Positions 1 to 58,392 of a stretch of 64,000 nucleotides of DNA are shown here, piece by piece. The notes under the pieces are model-generated. The model was not told the DNA's origin and did not search any database. It saw only the letters and a list, made by a program, of their open reading frames with translations. The stretch is taken from assembly GCF_963675165.1 (NCBI RefSeq), contig NC_087379.1:6472839-6536838 (forward strand), written 5' to 3'. Every line of letters begins with the position of its first letter. The stretch's first letter is position 1. This DNA comes from Halichondria panicea (taxonomy: Eukaryota; Porifera; Demospongiae; Suberitida; Halichondriidae). The position numbers and the translations under genes are program-made.

Positions 1-8601
<8,601 letters not shown>

Positions 8602-8651
8602 TGCTCTCACTAGCAGATTGCATGCAGTGAGCCCCACCCCCATTTTTTTCG

Positions 8652-8659
8652 CTTTTATA
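8652..8659 (-). promoter_or_regulatory. TATA box of gene 1
   Basis: TATAAAAG on the minus strand, about 50 bases upstream of the ATG at 8601, implying a 5' UTR of roughly 20-30 bases. Just upstream is GCGCATGCGC (about 8673-8682), an NRF-1-like palindrome, and a G-rich stretch lies between the TATA box and the ATG. The placement fits; function is inferred. Confidence 0.45.
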
Positions 8660-9544
8660 ACGGTTAAAAACCTGCGCATGCGCCATAATTAACGTATAAA
8701 TAATAGTTAGACACTAGTTGATAAGATCTACATGGGAAGTACATGGGAAAAAAGTGCCTCAGAGGAGGTATACTATGGGACTTAGTATACCTGCAAATTT
8801 ACTTAGATCCCACTTGTGTGTGTTTAGCAGGGAATTATGAGCCATAATCTCATAGTTTCCCAGGGAATTATAAGCTTGAGGGTATAAAGTACATGTATAA
8901 TTTTTGAATGTACAGAAAAATGATAATAAAGCTGTAGCTGCATGATAATTAGCTATGGCTGTTCAGTTTTTTCACTACCAGTTTCTATAGCGTTTGCTGG
9001 GTTGATGGTAGGGTTCACCAGTATCTTTTTTGTCTCTACGAGGAACACTAAGAGCCAATGATTTTAACAGTTCTGGGTCCATGCATTGTCACAAGCATGA
9101 AAGCATGTCTTCAACTTGACTTGTAGCTGATTTGTCAACTTCGTCCTCCTGACTTCTGTTTCTATCCTGCAGCCATGTTTCAAATTGCAGTAGACTCCTG
9201 TGTCTTTTTGGGAACGATAGTGCACTGTAGCATTGCTGCAAGCTGTTCCTTGCTAGCTAGCCGTACATATCAGAATAGTTTACTGAGAAGCTTGAGCTGG
9301 GTGGGGCTTGAGTGCAGAGAAAGAGGCTGGGCTCATTTGTAGCAGAGCGCTTCCTGCACAAGGTGGAGTCACTAGTTTGTCCATTCCAATGTTGAAGCAA
9401 GGCCAATGCAAAGGTTTTTTTTAGCAGAAATCATCTAGACTAGCTTGTCAGAACAGGACATTTTCAAAAATAAAGCTGTTGCTAAGGCTTGCTGCTTTTA
9501 TAGATACACTTCTTGCCTGAGGCAGCCAATGAAAAGTGGGATCT

Positions 9545-9665
9545 AAATCAGTTAGCACATGTGCATTCGGTATCTATGGTTATAGTGTCCCTCATCCCTC
9601 GGGCAAAGCCCTCGTGATATGGGACACTATAACACATAGATACCTCATGCCCATGTACTATCTAT
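9545..9665. repeat. Hairpin (foldback) element, copy 2
   Basis: Arms GGTATCTATGGTTATAGTGT and inverse around CCCTCGGGCAAAGCCCTCG. Inverted relative to the copy at 7432-7552. Confidence 0.6.
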
Positions 9666-9737
9666 AACTTAGTATACCTAGTATTCCGTTGTCAAGTAAT
9701 TGTATTGTAGTCAAGCAGTTTGCGCATGCGCACTAGT

Positions 9738-9893
9738 ATATAAATGAGTTAGACACTGTTTTGTCGGTGTCCATGTGATTTAGAAGCCCTCAGCCACTTT
9801 AGTACCCTCGCTATGCTCGGGATACTAAATCAGTGCCTTTGGGCTTCTAAATCCCATAGACACCTCCAAAACAGTGTCTAACTATTATTAGTA
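9738..9893. repeat. Hairpin (foldback) element, copy 3
   Basis: GTTAGACACTGTTTTG...CAAAACAGTGTCTAAC forms a near-perfect palindrome around a CCCTCGCTATGCTCGGG loop. GCGCATGCGC and a TATATAAATGA string lie directly left of it. Confidence 0.65.
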
Positions 9894-10142
9894 AAACCAG
9901 TAGGTTTTACATAGGATTGGCAGTGGGTTTGCCCGTGTTTAGCAATATTTCAATTATTTTGACTCATGTTCAAACTGTTCTATCTCTGCAGGGAAAGGCC
10001 ACATCAAGAAACTGGCTGAACAGATAGTTTATTTAGCCTTTTCTCTCTTTGTATCTCTCATTTCATAATCCATAAACATTTTAATGAATGAATATTTTCA
10101 TTTTAAAAATTGCACTATTTCGACGTTTCACCGCTCTTTGTC

Positions 10143-10181
10143 TGACTGACTAAGTAAGTAAGTGAGTAAGTAAGTAAGTTT
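10143..10181. repeat. AAGT tetranucleotide repeat
   Basis: About ten AAGT/GAGT units. A shorter run of the same kind occurs at 28985-29000. Confidence 0.6.
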
Positions 10182-10732
10182 CTTGCCCAGCATTTACTCC
10201 AAGTACAGCCATCTCCAGGACATTCTGCACAGGATTTCCAAACGACTACAACCTGGATTACAAAGCGCTTCTTCAGATTTGCGATTGCTTTCACGAGGCA
10301 GATGACCTCTCAGTCTCTATTTCTCTTACCTAGACAATTCCGCCATCTTTAATGACTCAGCAATTGCGTTGTGGCCAATAATAATAGATAGGCGTGGCTA
10401 ATAAACCGTGCGCCTAAAATCAGTGCAGCAGTGCTTTTCCAAAGCCTGAGGTGTTCCTTTTCTTCACACTGTTCAGCTCTAGCTCCCTTTCTCTGACAGG
10501 CATGCTATATGCACTGGCTAGATATCATGCTCTTAAAATGGCTGTCATTTAATACTGATTCGCAAATTCAACATAATTATCAAGCAATAAATTATTACTC
10601 ATTATACTATAATTATTAGTCCAGAGATATTCTAGAAGATATCTGATTAGTCCTGTCTTCTCTTCTTGTACTGCCTCTTGACGTTCCACTTATGCATGTC
10701 ATGATATGTAAACTGTACTGAAAAAGAAAGGG

Positions 10733-11281
10733 AATCCGACTAGAAAAACATTTGCAATGTGAAAAATTGCTAGGATTGGCCAGGGGAACCACAAAAAAGC
10801 GTGGAAACAAGAAATCAGACGAGAGCATAACTCCAATTCGTTACAACGTCATGAACATGTACAATACATAGTATATTAAATAATAGACTGTGTTCCAGAT
10901 CCACCTATCAGCTTCCATCCACCACATCATTCCATGCAGTCACCAGTACGGTCCGTGCATGTTACTACGCATGGATGGACTGTGTGTACCTGTGCTCAAC
11001 ACTGCATGTATTAGGAACATCAATTCATCACAAATCATCATGATTATGTGCCCCACATTCTAAAATGGATGTATAATAAATATATATAGGGATTGGTCAT
11101 CACTCCATCAGTAAAAATTGCGTGCTGGGAAAACATGGGAAAACTACCAGTATACATGTGATTGACGTTGTAACGGATTGGAGTTATGCTCTCGTCTGAT
11201 TTCTTGTTCCCACGCTTTTTTGTGGTTCCCCTGGCCAATCCTAGCAATTTTTCACATTGCAAATGTTTTTCTAGTCGGATT
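10733..11281. mobile_element. Inverted-repeat element with about 129-base arms
   Basis: Arm 10733-10861 and arm 11153-11281 are near-exact reverse complements, covering AATCCGACTAGAAAAACA through CGTTACAACGTCA. The roughly 290-base spacer has no coding potential; the ORF-like readings in the arms are mirror images. Non-autonomous DNA-transposon form. Confidence 0.65.
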
Positions 11282-11378
11282 TAGATACTGTTTAGGAGGT
11301 ATCTATGGGAATTATAAGCCCAAAGGCCTGCTGTAGTATCCCGAGCAAAGCGAGGGTACTACGAGTGCCTGCGTATTA

Positions 11379-11811
11379 ACAGCGACTGAACATTATAATT
11401 TTATGTCATTACCAAAAACAGAACAGTTACTTCTCATTGTTTTTTATAATACAATCTATAAAAAACATGTTTGAAAAACACAAAATAATGAAGGTTGTTG
11501 TGAACATGAAAATTACAGGTTTATATGAGAATTTACAGGTTAATATGGGAAATATAAACCCTGTACTGACCAATCAGATTGCTGGATTCTGGGCTACTAG
11601 TAACTAATAATCTGATTGGTCAGTACAGGGTTTATATTTCCCATATTAACCTGTAAATTCTCATATAAACCTGTAATTTTCATGTTCACAACAACCATTC
11701 ATTATTAATTTTTGTGTTTTTCAAACATGTTTTTTGTAGATTGTATTATAAAAAACAATGAGTAACTGTTCTGTTTTTGGTAATGACAAAAAATTATAAT
11801 GTTCAGTCGCT
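11379..11811. repeat. 433-base giant palindrome
   Basis: ACAGCGACTGAACATTATAA at the left end and its inverse at the right. The arms, about 195 bases each, match nearly throughout with a centre near 11595. It sits inside a broken copy of the hairpin family (left half at 11281-11372). Confidence 0.75.
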
Positions 11812-12247
11812 GTCTAGTAGCAGCAGTTGCACAGAGTATGTATTAGAGGTTCAGCCTTCTTTTGTGACCCTAGTCCAGCTCTCTGCAAGCGCTTCATTTC
11901 GGAGTCTAGGCACACTCGAAAGTCAGCAAAACAAGCATCCTTGAACAGGTCAATCCCGGGATTTCCATTCTAATTATTCACCTTATGCAGATATCACTAT
12001 CCAAACTGTACACTGCACCTGCCGTGATAAGAGGCCTGCAGACACTTTGCTTCATTCGCTTTGAAAGATTGTGCAGGTTCTGTTGTCTCGTCCAGCTCCT
12101 CCTCCTTTCTTTGTTCTAGTAGCCAGCTCCGCCTCCACATTTATGTCGTAGAGGGCGGGGTCTATGGGCTCCAGTGTGTAAGGCCTAGGTCTTCGTCCGA
12201 GTCCATTCTTTCGGTTAGTTTTTGAAATAAACCTAGCAACTAAACTC

Positions 12248-12385
12248 GTTAGATACTGTTTAGTCGGTATCTATGGGAATTATAAGCCTGCAGGCAATCG
12301 TAGTACCCTCGCTTCGCTCGGGATACTACAGCAGGCCTTTGGGCTTATAATTCCCATAGATACCTCCTAAACAGTATCTAACTAT
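12248..12385. repeat. Hairpin (foldback) element, copy 4
   Basis: GTTAGATACTGTTTAG...CTAAACAGTATCTAAC palindrome with CCCTCGCTTCGCTCGGG at the loop. It is the most symmetric member of the family in this window. Confidence 0.7.
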
Positions 12386-12399
12386 TATATATTTCCCAC

Positions 12400-14850
12400 C
12401 TACTACACTTTTGCCATGTAGTCTAGTGGGGTTTAACTGTCATAAATTGGCACCTCAGGGCTACAAGGGAAAACATGGCTCATAAATTGGCACCTCAAGC
12501 ATTGCAGTAAAAATGAATTAATGGTGTTTTCGATGAATGAAAATGTCTTGCATGCATGAGAAACAAAATGTCATAAATGAAAACATAGAGACAGAGGGTG
12601 TAGTCTGTAGATCAGTTCATCAAAAATTCTGCTGTGTGCTTGCAGAAGGAGCTGCTTTAGAGACACTCTGGGAGAGGGCTAGGGCTCAGGCTGAGCCTTG
12701 CTCACTAGCACTAGTACTGTACGCACTGCACTAGGCCTGTTCAGCTTCTGTATTTAAATAAAAAGAAGCCAGTTTAGTAATAATATAGGAGTGGCTATTT
12801 TAAGCTTACCTTTGCTTGCCTACTAGCCTGGCATAGCTGAAGAGAGCTGGTCTAGACACCGTCTAGAGCTAGTTGTGTTGTTTCTTCTGGCTGGTTGCTG
12901 CGCAGTAAGTGGAGGGAGGGGCTGACTAATTGAACAGAGAGGGGGTGTGGCTCTGTACCATTCGCTTTGAGGGAGGGCTGGCTGCTCATATTCTGTCCAG
13001 GCTGCGCAAGGATTTGAGTGTGGACAGCAGCCCTGGTGTGAATGAGCTATCTTTTTCTAGCCTCCTTCGCAGCCTCTCCTTTTTCTGTTCTTTGTCATAG
13101 TTCAATAAGATAAAATACGGGACTAATTGGAGGAACAAAGAAAGAAAGAAAAAAGAGACTAAGAAAAAGGAGAGCCTGCCTTGCTAAGTCGCGTGACGGT
13201 AGACAAGTGGTAGACAAGTGAAAATAAACGTGGGCAATCACTAGCTGGGCGGAGCCTGACAGAGCAAAAAGCTACAGCATGCCTACGCATTGCAAACTCT
13301 AAATAAAAGCTGTTAGCATTGTAGATAGTAAGCCAGAATCAACATCGTAGACCAGGGCTTACCTAGTAAAGACTAAAGAGACTAAATATCTAAATTTAGC
13401 TCAGTTTTTTTCCTGAGTTCAGAACAGACCCACTTGATTAGTAGATATCCATTATGGATCACTAACGGTATTCGCCTCCAACTTTTAATTGCTTCCGGAA
13501 GCGGGGGCGTAGCCTTATTGCCTAGCCGTATACCGTAGTAGGTATATGACCTTTGACCTACCCTTATTATTTTGTTTGACAGTAGGATCAGGAAGAAATG
13601 ATACTGGCTGAAGGGATACAGGTTCTGGCTGATGATACTGGATGAACTGATGATAAGAAAGCTGGAGGAACACAACTGAAGCAGATAATGATGATACTGG
13701 ATGGGAAAGTGATACTATAATAATTATAGGATCCACTATATATAGCTATACTGTGATGATACTGGATGGATGAAAACAATGATCGAGTGAATAATACAAT
13801 TTAATGATTGATGGATGGATGGATAGATGATTTGGTTGATTCTGCTTAGACCGGATACTGTGTGGCGATGTCAACCATTACCCAAGGCAGCTTGCTTCGA
13901 TAGAGAAGTTGACAGTCGAGTCGCATCCTCTTGAGCTTGATCTTAATTCTATTCCAGTAGCTCTCAATGTTTTGAGTGTGTACACCTGTGACGCTGTTTA
14001 CAAACTCAATGCTGTGTCATGGGAAGCAAATTAATAATAATAATAATAATAATTCAACACTCAGCAACGATGCTACACTCGGGCACTCGAGCTATTGTAA
14101 GCAGTCCAACAGTCAGAATGTATCACTGTAGGCAAGATCAAGAGCTTTTCTATCTGCCACTAACTGGACAACGCCAGTGACAGGGGTTGTTGATGTGTCA
14201 GCCAACCCAAACACACACAAGTCACTCCTGGGTCGCCTACCCTGTCCACCCTAATGAAATTATACAGTGTTTTAAAGTGTTTATGATAATTATAACAATT
14301 TTACTAAGGTCAAAGGTCAATTAGCTACTACGGTTAGTAGAGCTGCAATAAGGCTACGCCCCCGCTTCCGGAAGCAATTAAAAGTTGGAGGCGAATACCG
14401 TTAGTGATCCATAATTATTACAGCAGTATAGTCTACTCTACTCTAGTCTTTCATACTTCCTCTACTGACTAAAGGTCTCACAAAGGCTGACTCTACTGCA
14501 CTGTACTGTACTGTTCATAACAGATTATGTTCCTGGTAAATGCGCTCCAAGTACTGTGTGGGAGGACAGTTATTGAGGTTTTCTCTCGCCCACGCTCGTT
14601 AAAATTTGTCTACGTCAGTAGATCTAGGGGATCACGCGACTTAGCAAGGCAGGCTCTCCTTTTTCTTAGTTGCTTCCTTCTTTCTTTCTTTGTTCCTCCA
14701 ATATTTCTCTTCTGTGACAAAGAACAGAAAAAGGAGAGGCTGCGAAGGAGGCTAATCTTTTTCCTAGTTGTCTTCTTGTTTGAATAGTGTTGCTATGTGG
14801 TAGTCATGCAGCTTGATGCATAGCAACCAGTCAGCCAATCAGATGGGACA
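12400..14850. mobile_element. Composite transposon-like region with two nested inverted repeats
   Basis: Outer arms 13040-13195 and 14632-14765 share TAGCCTCCTTCGCAGCCTCT to GCAAGGCAGGCTCTCC in inverse. Inner arms 13449-13562 and 14307-14414 share GCTTCCGGAAGC-containing sequence. The flank 12400-13075 recurs inverted at 54890-55450. A 65-codon frame at 12537-12731 recurs only in damaged form there; I recognise no transposase. Confidence 0.65.
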
Positions 14851-15011
14851 TATATCAATTAATGCTGCCTCATCCAATAATAATGTCAGCATTATTATAA
14901 CATCTCCCTAATTCTATCTGGTTGTGCAGGGTGTGCATGCAAGCCAGGAGGCAGCCGGAGGCCATTTGTACCTGCTGTACCCTCCTTTAATGCCCTTAGG
15001 CTTACCTCCAT

Positions 15012-15540
15012 TATATCATAGATTGAATAGGGAGAGGGATTGGAAACGGAAGTGCATCACGTGACATTTTACATTGAATTTGCAGCATGGGCACCGGAGA
15101 GCCTTTGATGTCAATCCGTGTTACGGTTGCTCAACACGCGGGAAACAATGTTTCATGAATTATGATCACTACAAGATATTCAGAGCCACCCCCTAAAACG
15201 TTATTCTCTTGCCCACTAATGGTGAGCATCAGTTGGAAAAGAAAAAATACATTTTTAACTTTTGTGAAGAGAGCTAGAGGTACAAAACACACTACGAGAT
15301 CTTTATGTACCTAGAATGCTTCTAATATTAAAACTGTGCAACTCATCGGTGTACTGTGTCCCATATGGTGTCAAGTGTCAGTTGAAAGTGCAAGTTTTAG
15401 TACAAATGTAGTATAATCTAGCAGACAAGATTTTACCAACGTTAGATACACAGCCTCGATTAAACCCCGGCGTAACGCGGATATAATTCGAGGTAACTTC
15501 CGTTTCCAATCCCTCTCCCTATTTAATCTACGATTATATA
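15012..15540. mobile_element. MITE with GGATTGGAAACGGAAG terminal inverted repeats, copy 1
   Basis: Left end AGGGATTGGAAACGGAAGTG, right end its inverse ACTTCCGTTTCCAATCCCT. The interior resembles the element at 18254-18776. About 530 bases, non-coding. Confidence 0.7.
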
Positions 15541-15825
15541 TAGCATTAGCCTATATACAGAAGGAGCTTTGAATACTCAGGTGCTCTGCACTACAACCGT
15601 CTCCGCTATCCTCAAAATCATGTCCCACCTTAAAGTTGTTCAAAACCTCCCTGAAAACACTACACATTACAATCTAGGAGAACACCTGTCATATAAGAAT
15701 TAATTATCTATATGTATGTTTTATATATATATTTTTTCTTCTTTTATATAGGACCTGCATGAAAACCTACCATTATGGTGGATGCAGCATTCCTATCCAA
15801 ATGAAAATTTATCTATCTATCTATC

Positions 15826-15866
15826 TAGCCTCGATTCCAGGCCGATTAAAATACGTGGAATCGAGG
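15826..15866. repeat. Short hairpin TAGCCTCGATTCCA
   Basis: TAGCCTCGATTCCAGGCCGA and the inverse TGGAATCGAGGCTA lie 10-15 bases apart. The same GCCTCGATTCCAGGCC motif is at 60162, 63598 and (varied) 56057 and 56287, so it is a high-copy relic end. Confidence 0.55.
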
Positions 15867-16282
15867 CTAATATAGCATTAACAATATCCCCTCAGGCCTT
15901 ACGCTATACCCAAGCCTTGCCATTAAGATTGGGTTAACCAACCCAAACCCCTCAACACACTTGCATGCACTGGTCCTACTAAACAATATAGCTTAGTAGA
16001 ACAAAATTAATATAGACGACGGGCAGGTGGGTGGGTGAAGTCGTTATTGAGAGAACCGCGGTGCTACTATAAGTCGAAATGAACAGAGTTCTGGTAGCAG
16101 CTTGGAAGTTCGTTTACTGAAGAGAAGTTGTAACCAAGCCAACTTATACTAGGAACGAACTAGGCAACCAATCCGCTTCCATGCCTTCAGGCTATCGTAC
16201 TGCGAGCTAGCAGGTCCTCCCCTCTATCTTAGCCACGCCCTTCCAATCCCAGTTAACTTGGTTTAATTGGCATTAAACCGTA

Positions 16283-16512
16283 TCGTTAATTATGGCGCAT
16301 GCACAGGTTTTTAGCCAATCACTTTAGAGTATTAATTTATTTACTGTCTGTCTGTTATTATAGCTATTGCTTCCAGTACTCTGACAGCAATCACATGATT
16401 CTAATCACCCGCTGTAAAGTCTATAGAATTAAGACTCATATTAATTCCTAGCCCAGATAATTTTATAAATGCATATCCATGATAATTATAAAGTTACTCA
16501 TAATTATACCTA
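16283..16512. repeat. Rearranged copy of the gene 1 exon-1 flanks
   Basis: 16355-16512 is a direct copy of intron sequence at 8325-8500. 16283-16315 is an inverted copy of the promoter-side sequence at 8662-8695. Exon 1 itself and the TATA box are absent. Confidence 0.5.
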
Positions 16513-17513
16513 ATAGACGTCTAATCAGTTCGTGTTGGTTGGACTCCGCTCAACCATAGATAGCGTGGCTAAGGGAGCTCTCTCAGTATATACTTTCTCC
16601 AAGATAATTAAGAAGTAGCTATATAGAAGCAAACTTTGACATAAACAAAGGACTTACTTCTTTTATCTAGATGTAGTTCAGGAATTTTCATTAAATACAC
16701 AGCGGAAAACAGATGAAAATACAAGGGAGCAATAATAATGCGCTTACTTTATGCCACCCCTCTCTCTAGTTGGACCCTCATTGTATCCACACATGCATAC
16801 CATGTCTCAACCTCTTGAACCAATCAACAGAAATGTTTGGACATGCATACGCACATTTTTGTTGAAGTAACTGTTGTTTCTGGCAACACTTGCGTGATCC
16901 CAATTAACAAACTTCCCTTGTGATCATTCTATACATTTGGGGCAGTCGTGCAACGGATTATGTGAGCAAACTCTTTCTCTGCGCATGCAGCCTATTCAAG
17001 TGAATATAACTATATTGCATGTCTTCGCTGGTGAGCACCTGCCCAGCATTGAGGCTGGTAATGCCCTATAAGAGTAGAACTGATGTTAATACATGCATGT
17101 GCTGCAAGCAGGAGGATCGTGGAGGTGCAGTAAAAATTCAAAGAAGAGAAGGATTTTGTTGTACCTTGTATTTGTGTATGTCTATACACGTATATAATTA
17201 TACCATTTTTTGATTGATTACTGACCCCAGGAAGATGTATATACCCTAACTATATAAAGAGGAGATGGCCTCTATGCTTTTAGCTGAGCTAAACTGCAAG
17301 CTGTGAACATTCCTGGTTCTTTTCGTTAAACGTGGGTGCATGGTTTCTAGGTTTGTTATGACATAAAAATAACTCCAAAATAACGGTTCACAATAATTTT
17401 TGTCTGTAGCTATTAATCGGCAGTATAATAGGCTAATGTAAAGTGTTTTAATCTACGCTGCTTATTATAAAAAAACTAAGCAGGAAGTCTTATACTACAA
17501 AGTTTAAGTGACA
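16513..17513. other. Gene 2 downstream region
   Basis: No gene seen. Roughly 17221-17513 is diverged but alignable with 57860-58392, downstream of gene 3 (shared GAGCTAAACTGCAAG and TATGACATAAAAATAA), so the duplication included 3' flank. I see no clear AATAAA close to the gene 2 stop. Confidence 0.45.
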
Positions 17514-55909
<38,396 letters not shown>

Positions 55910-56107
55910 GGCTATCCAGGAGCTCCTTTTCTTGTTTTTCACTCTATAGATAGCAGTAAGCTGGAGCATCCGGCCCCTTTGTTTTGTGTTAGCTACTGCG
56001 CATGCTCAAACACTAACACACCCCCATTTCCATTTAGGTATTTTGTGACAAGGATAGCCTCGAATCCAGGCCGATTAAAATACGTATTTAATTAAACTCG
56101 AGACGAA

Positions 56108-56785
56108 GCATTATTTTGCAAATCCACGAATTTATATCCAAGAAAACATTATTAGAAGCCTATAGAAACTCTTACTTGCACTTGATTCATCCTTGAGCAG
56201 CTGTAGCAGCCTACACACACACACACACAGACACACAGAAAATCAAATAACCAAAAACTCAGCCTGGGAACGACTAAAATCAGAGGCCTCGAGACCAGGC
56301 CGATTAAATGGAAATGTGGTTAACAGGTGACGTACAGATACCAACCAACACGGGCATGCGCAAGGAACACGTGGTTAGGCAGTCAGTGAAAGAACAAACG
56401 AATTAGAAAACTTCTCTTGGCATCAGCCTTCCCTCCAAACAATAATTATCTCATAACTTTAAATAGAGTGAGAGAAAACGCAGATAGCTAGTAAATCTAC
56501 CTGTGTCATATCTAAGGGCAGAATTACATTCTGTTTTTCTGGGTTAACAATATCCGGGATCAAAGCCTCAGAAGAGGCCTACGCTAACGCATAGCCCTTG
56601 CATGATTGGCATGTTCTAAAGTTAAAGGTGGCATGTTCTAAAGTATTCTCTCGATGTCATTACATGATAAGTGCACCATGTTAAACATAAAGCTACTAGC
56701 TATTAGCAATAGCTTTTACACACACACGTTATATCATAGTGAGCATTTTTGCATTAATTAATTTTGCTGCAATCTAGAACTGCAT
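56108..56785. repeat. Fragments of the CA-tailed repeat and other relics
   Basis: 56108-56232 matches the right end of the element, including the CA run; 56690-56785 matches its left end. The order is swapped, so these are separate fragments. In between I see only GAGACCAGGCCGATTAAA-type relic ends. No gene upstream of gene 2 is visible. Confidence 0.45.
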
Positions 56786-56877
56786 GATGTTTAGTGCAAG
56801 AGGAAGAAGAGGAAGAGCATGCGGAGGAGGTAGGTATAATTATTCCGAAGATGATAAACTATTGCAATTGGCACCTA

Positions 56878-57010
56878 TATATGCATGTGCTTCGTGCTGC
56901 ATGAGGCCTGATTCATAATGACATGGTGCAGTGTGATGGCTGTGACCAGTGGTACCACATGCATGAAATGTGTGTGAGGAGAGCTTCATTCAGCAACTGC
57001 ATGGCACTGC
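56878..57010 (+). pseudogene. PHD-finger fossil
   Basis: MVQCDGCDQWYHMHEMC (56964-57014 region) is the second half of a PHD zinc finger: C-D-x-C-x4-W-Y-H-x4-C. About 40 bases upstream, in another frame and behind a stop, is CASCC, the likely first zinc-ligand pair. The frame break and lack of flanking coding sequence mark it as a relic, probably transposon-derived. Confidence 0.5.
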
Positions 57011-57014
57011 ATAT

Positions 57015-58392
57015 AGACAGTAAAAATACATAATGGTTTTTATGTTGTTGAGAATACACATTCAATGCATCATACCGCTGTTGTGCTGTGGGGGGGCCTA
57101 TAATTTTTAAATTCTAGGTCCCGGGGGGCCTAACATCCCTATTGCACTAGCGCATTAATTTTATGACAGGCCCGGTTTTGGCTCGCATGCCTTGCCAAAA
57201 CACGGCCATTTTTAATTGGCCTGGTCCTCGAGGCTAAATACTGGCATGGATGTGCAAGCACAACCTCTGGCGCAATCTAGTCGAGTTGTTTGTGCCTGAC
57301 AAATGAAAGTGCTGAGTCAACAATGCGATGAGCTCCACCATGCATAGCTTGCTCATTGCTAAGGGGGGATGGGCCGGGGTACAGGGTGGGTGGACTGGGC
57401 AGGGGGGTGGGGCTCATTGCTGACTCAGCACTTTACTTTTGGCAGGCACTCTCACTCAGCTTTGCAAGGTTTACTGATTCTGCAATTGCTCCACCTGTAC
57501 TGTATTCTATCTAGATTGAGCCCAGTATGTATCAGTTAACTCTAGCTGTGTATAGTTATGGAAAAAACGGAAATAGATACACTCGCCGAAAATCGAACGA
57601 TTGGACAGTTTTTCTAGTGTGATCACGGCTTCGACTGGAAGCAACTTGGCCCATCAACATTTTTGAATTCGCTGGTTAGTATAGTCCCATATATAGCCAC
57701 TTATTGGTGTGTGCAGTTAGTTGTGCAATCTCGTTTTGTTCGTGCATTATACGCACTTTTAGCTGATGATTATTGGCGTCTGATGAAATTCGGTAGTCTC
57801 TACTCCACACCATTTCTACCATTTTTCGACAGATTGTTTGATGATTGATTACTGCATGATCCAAGGAATGAATACCTATGTATTATATACAAAAGAGGAT
57901 GGCTATAGCCGAGCTAAACTGCAAGGGTATTATTGTGCTGCGACGTGGTTGCACGTTATAACAATCATTATGACATAAAAATAAAAATAAAATAGACCAT
58001 AAAAACAATAATTATTGCAGCTACAATAGTATAATCATATAAAGTGTATCAATCTACAAAAGATTTGACTGTGCATATATACAAACAAAGTTCGTTTGAA
58101 AGATTTTCTTTATAGGGATATTTTGAACTTTGACTTAAGTAATTTGCGTTTATTATTACATTTTATAGACCCCTCTGTTACAAGTGTATAGTTTATTATT
58201 ATGTAGCTGTTCTTTTACTGGTTCAGTCTATCATGCAGTTATACTTCACTTAGCCAATTTTTACACTCACACAAATGCATGTCTCATGTATGGTCACCAA
58301 TTTTTACACTCTCACATGTCTCATGGTCACTAGCTTGTAAAGCAAATAATCTATTGTCTATAAAACTATACAGAAAGTCTTACAACTATATA
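57015..58392. other. Intergenic, downstream side of gene 3
   Basis: No gene recognised. It contains a G-rich stretch (57361-57415), GCCTCGAGG-type relic ends, and from about 57860 the diverged 3' flank shared with gene 2. Confidence 0.4.

Noticed and set aside
10616-11262. Two similar minus-strand frames as paralogous small genes
   Set aside because: They are readings of the two arms of one inverted repeat.
12537-12734. 65-codon plus-strand frame as a gene
   Set aside because: It lies within a repeat whose other copy (54930-55450) does not preserve the frame; no known domain.
13382-13779. Overlapping minus-strand frames of 63-97 codons
   Set aside because: They arise from a degenerate GATGATACTGGATG-type repeat and transposon arm sequence; composition is not coding-like.
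57663-57864. Overlapping 61-62 codon frames on both strands as a gene
   Set aside because: No domain, no splice context, AT-rich intergenic sequence.
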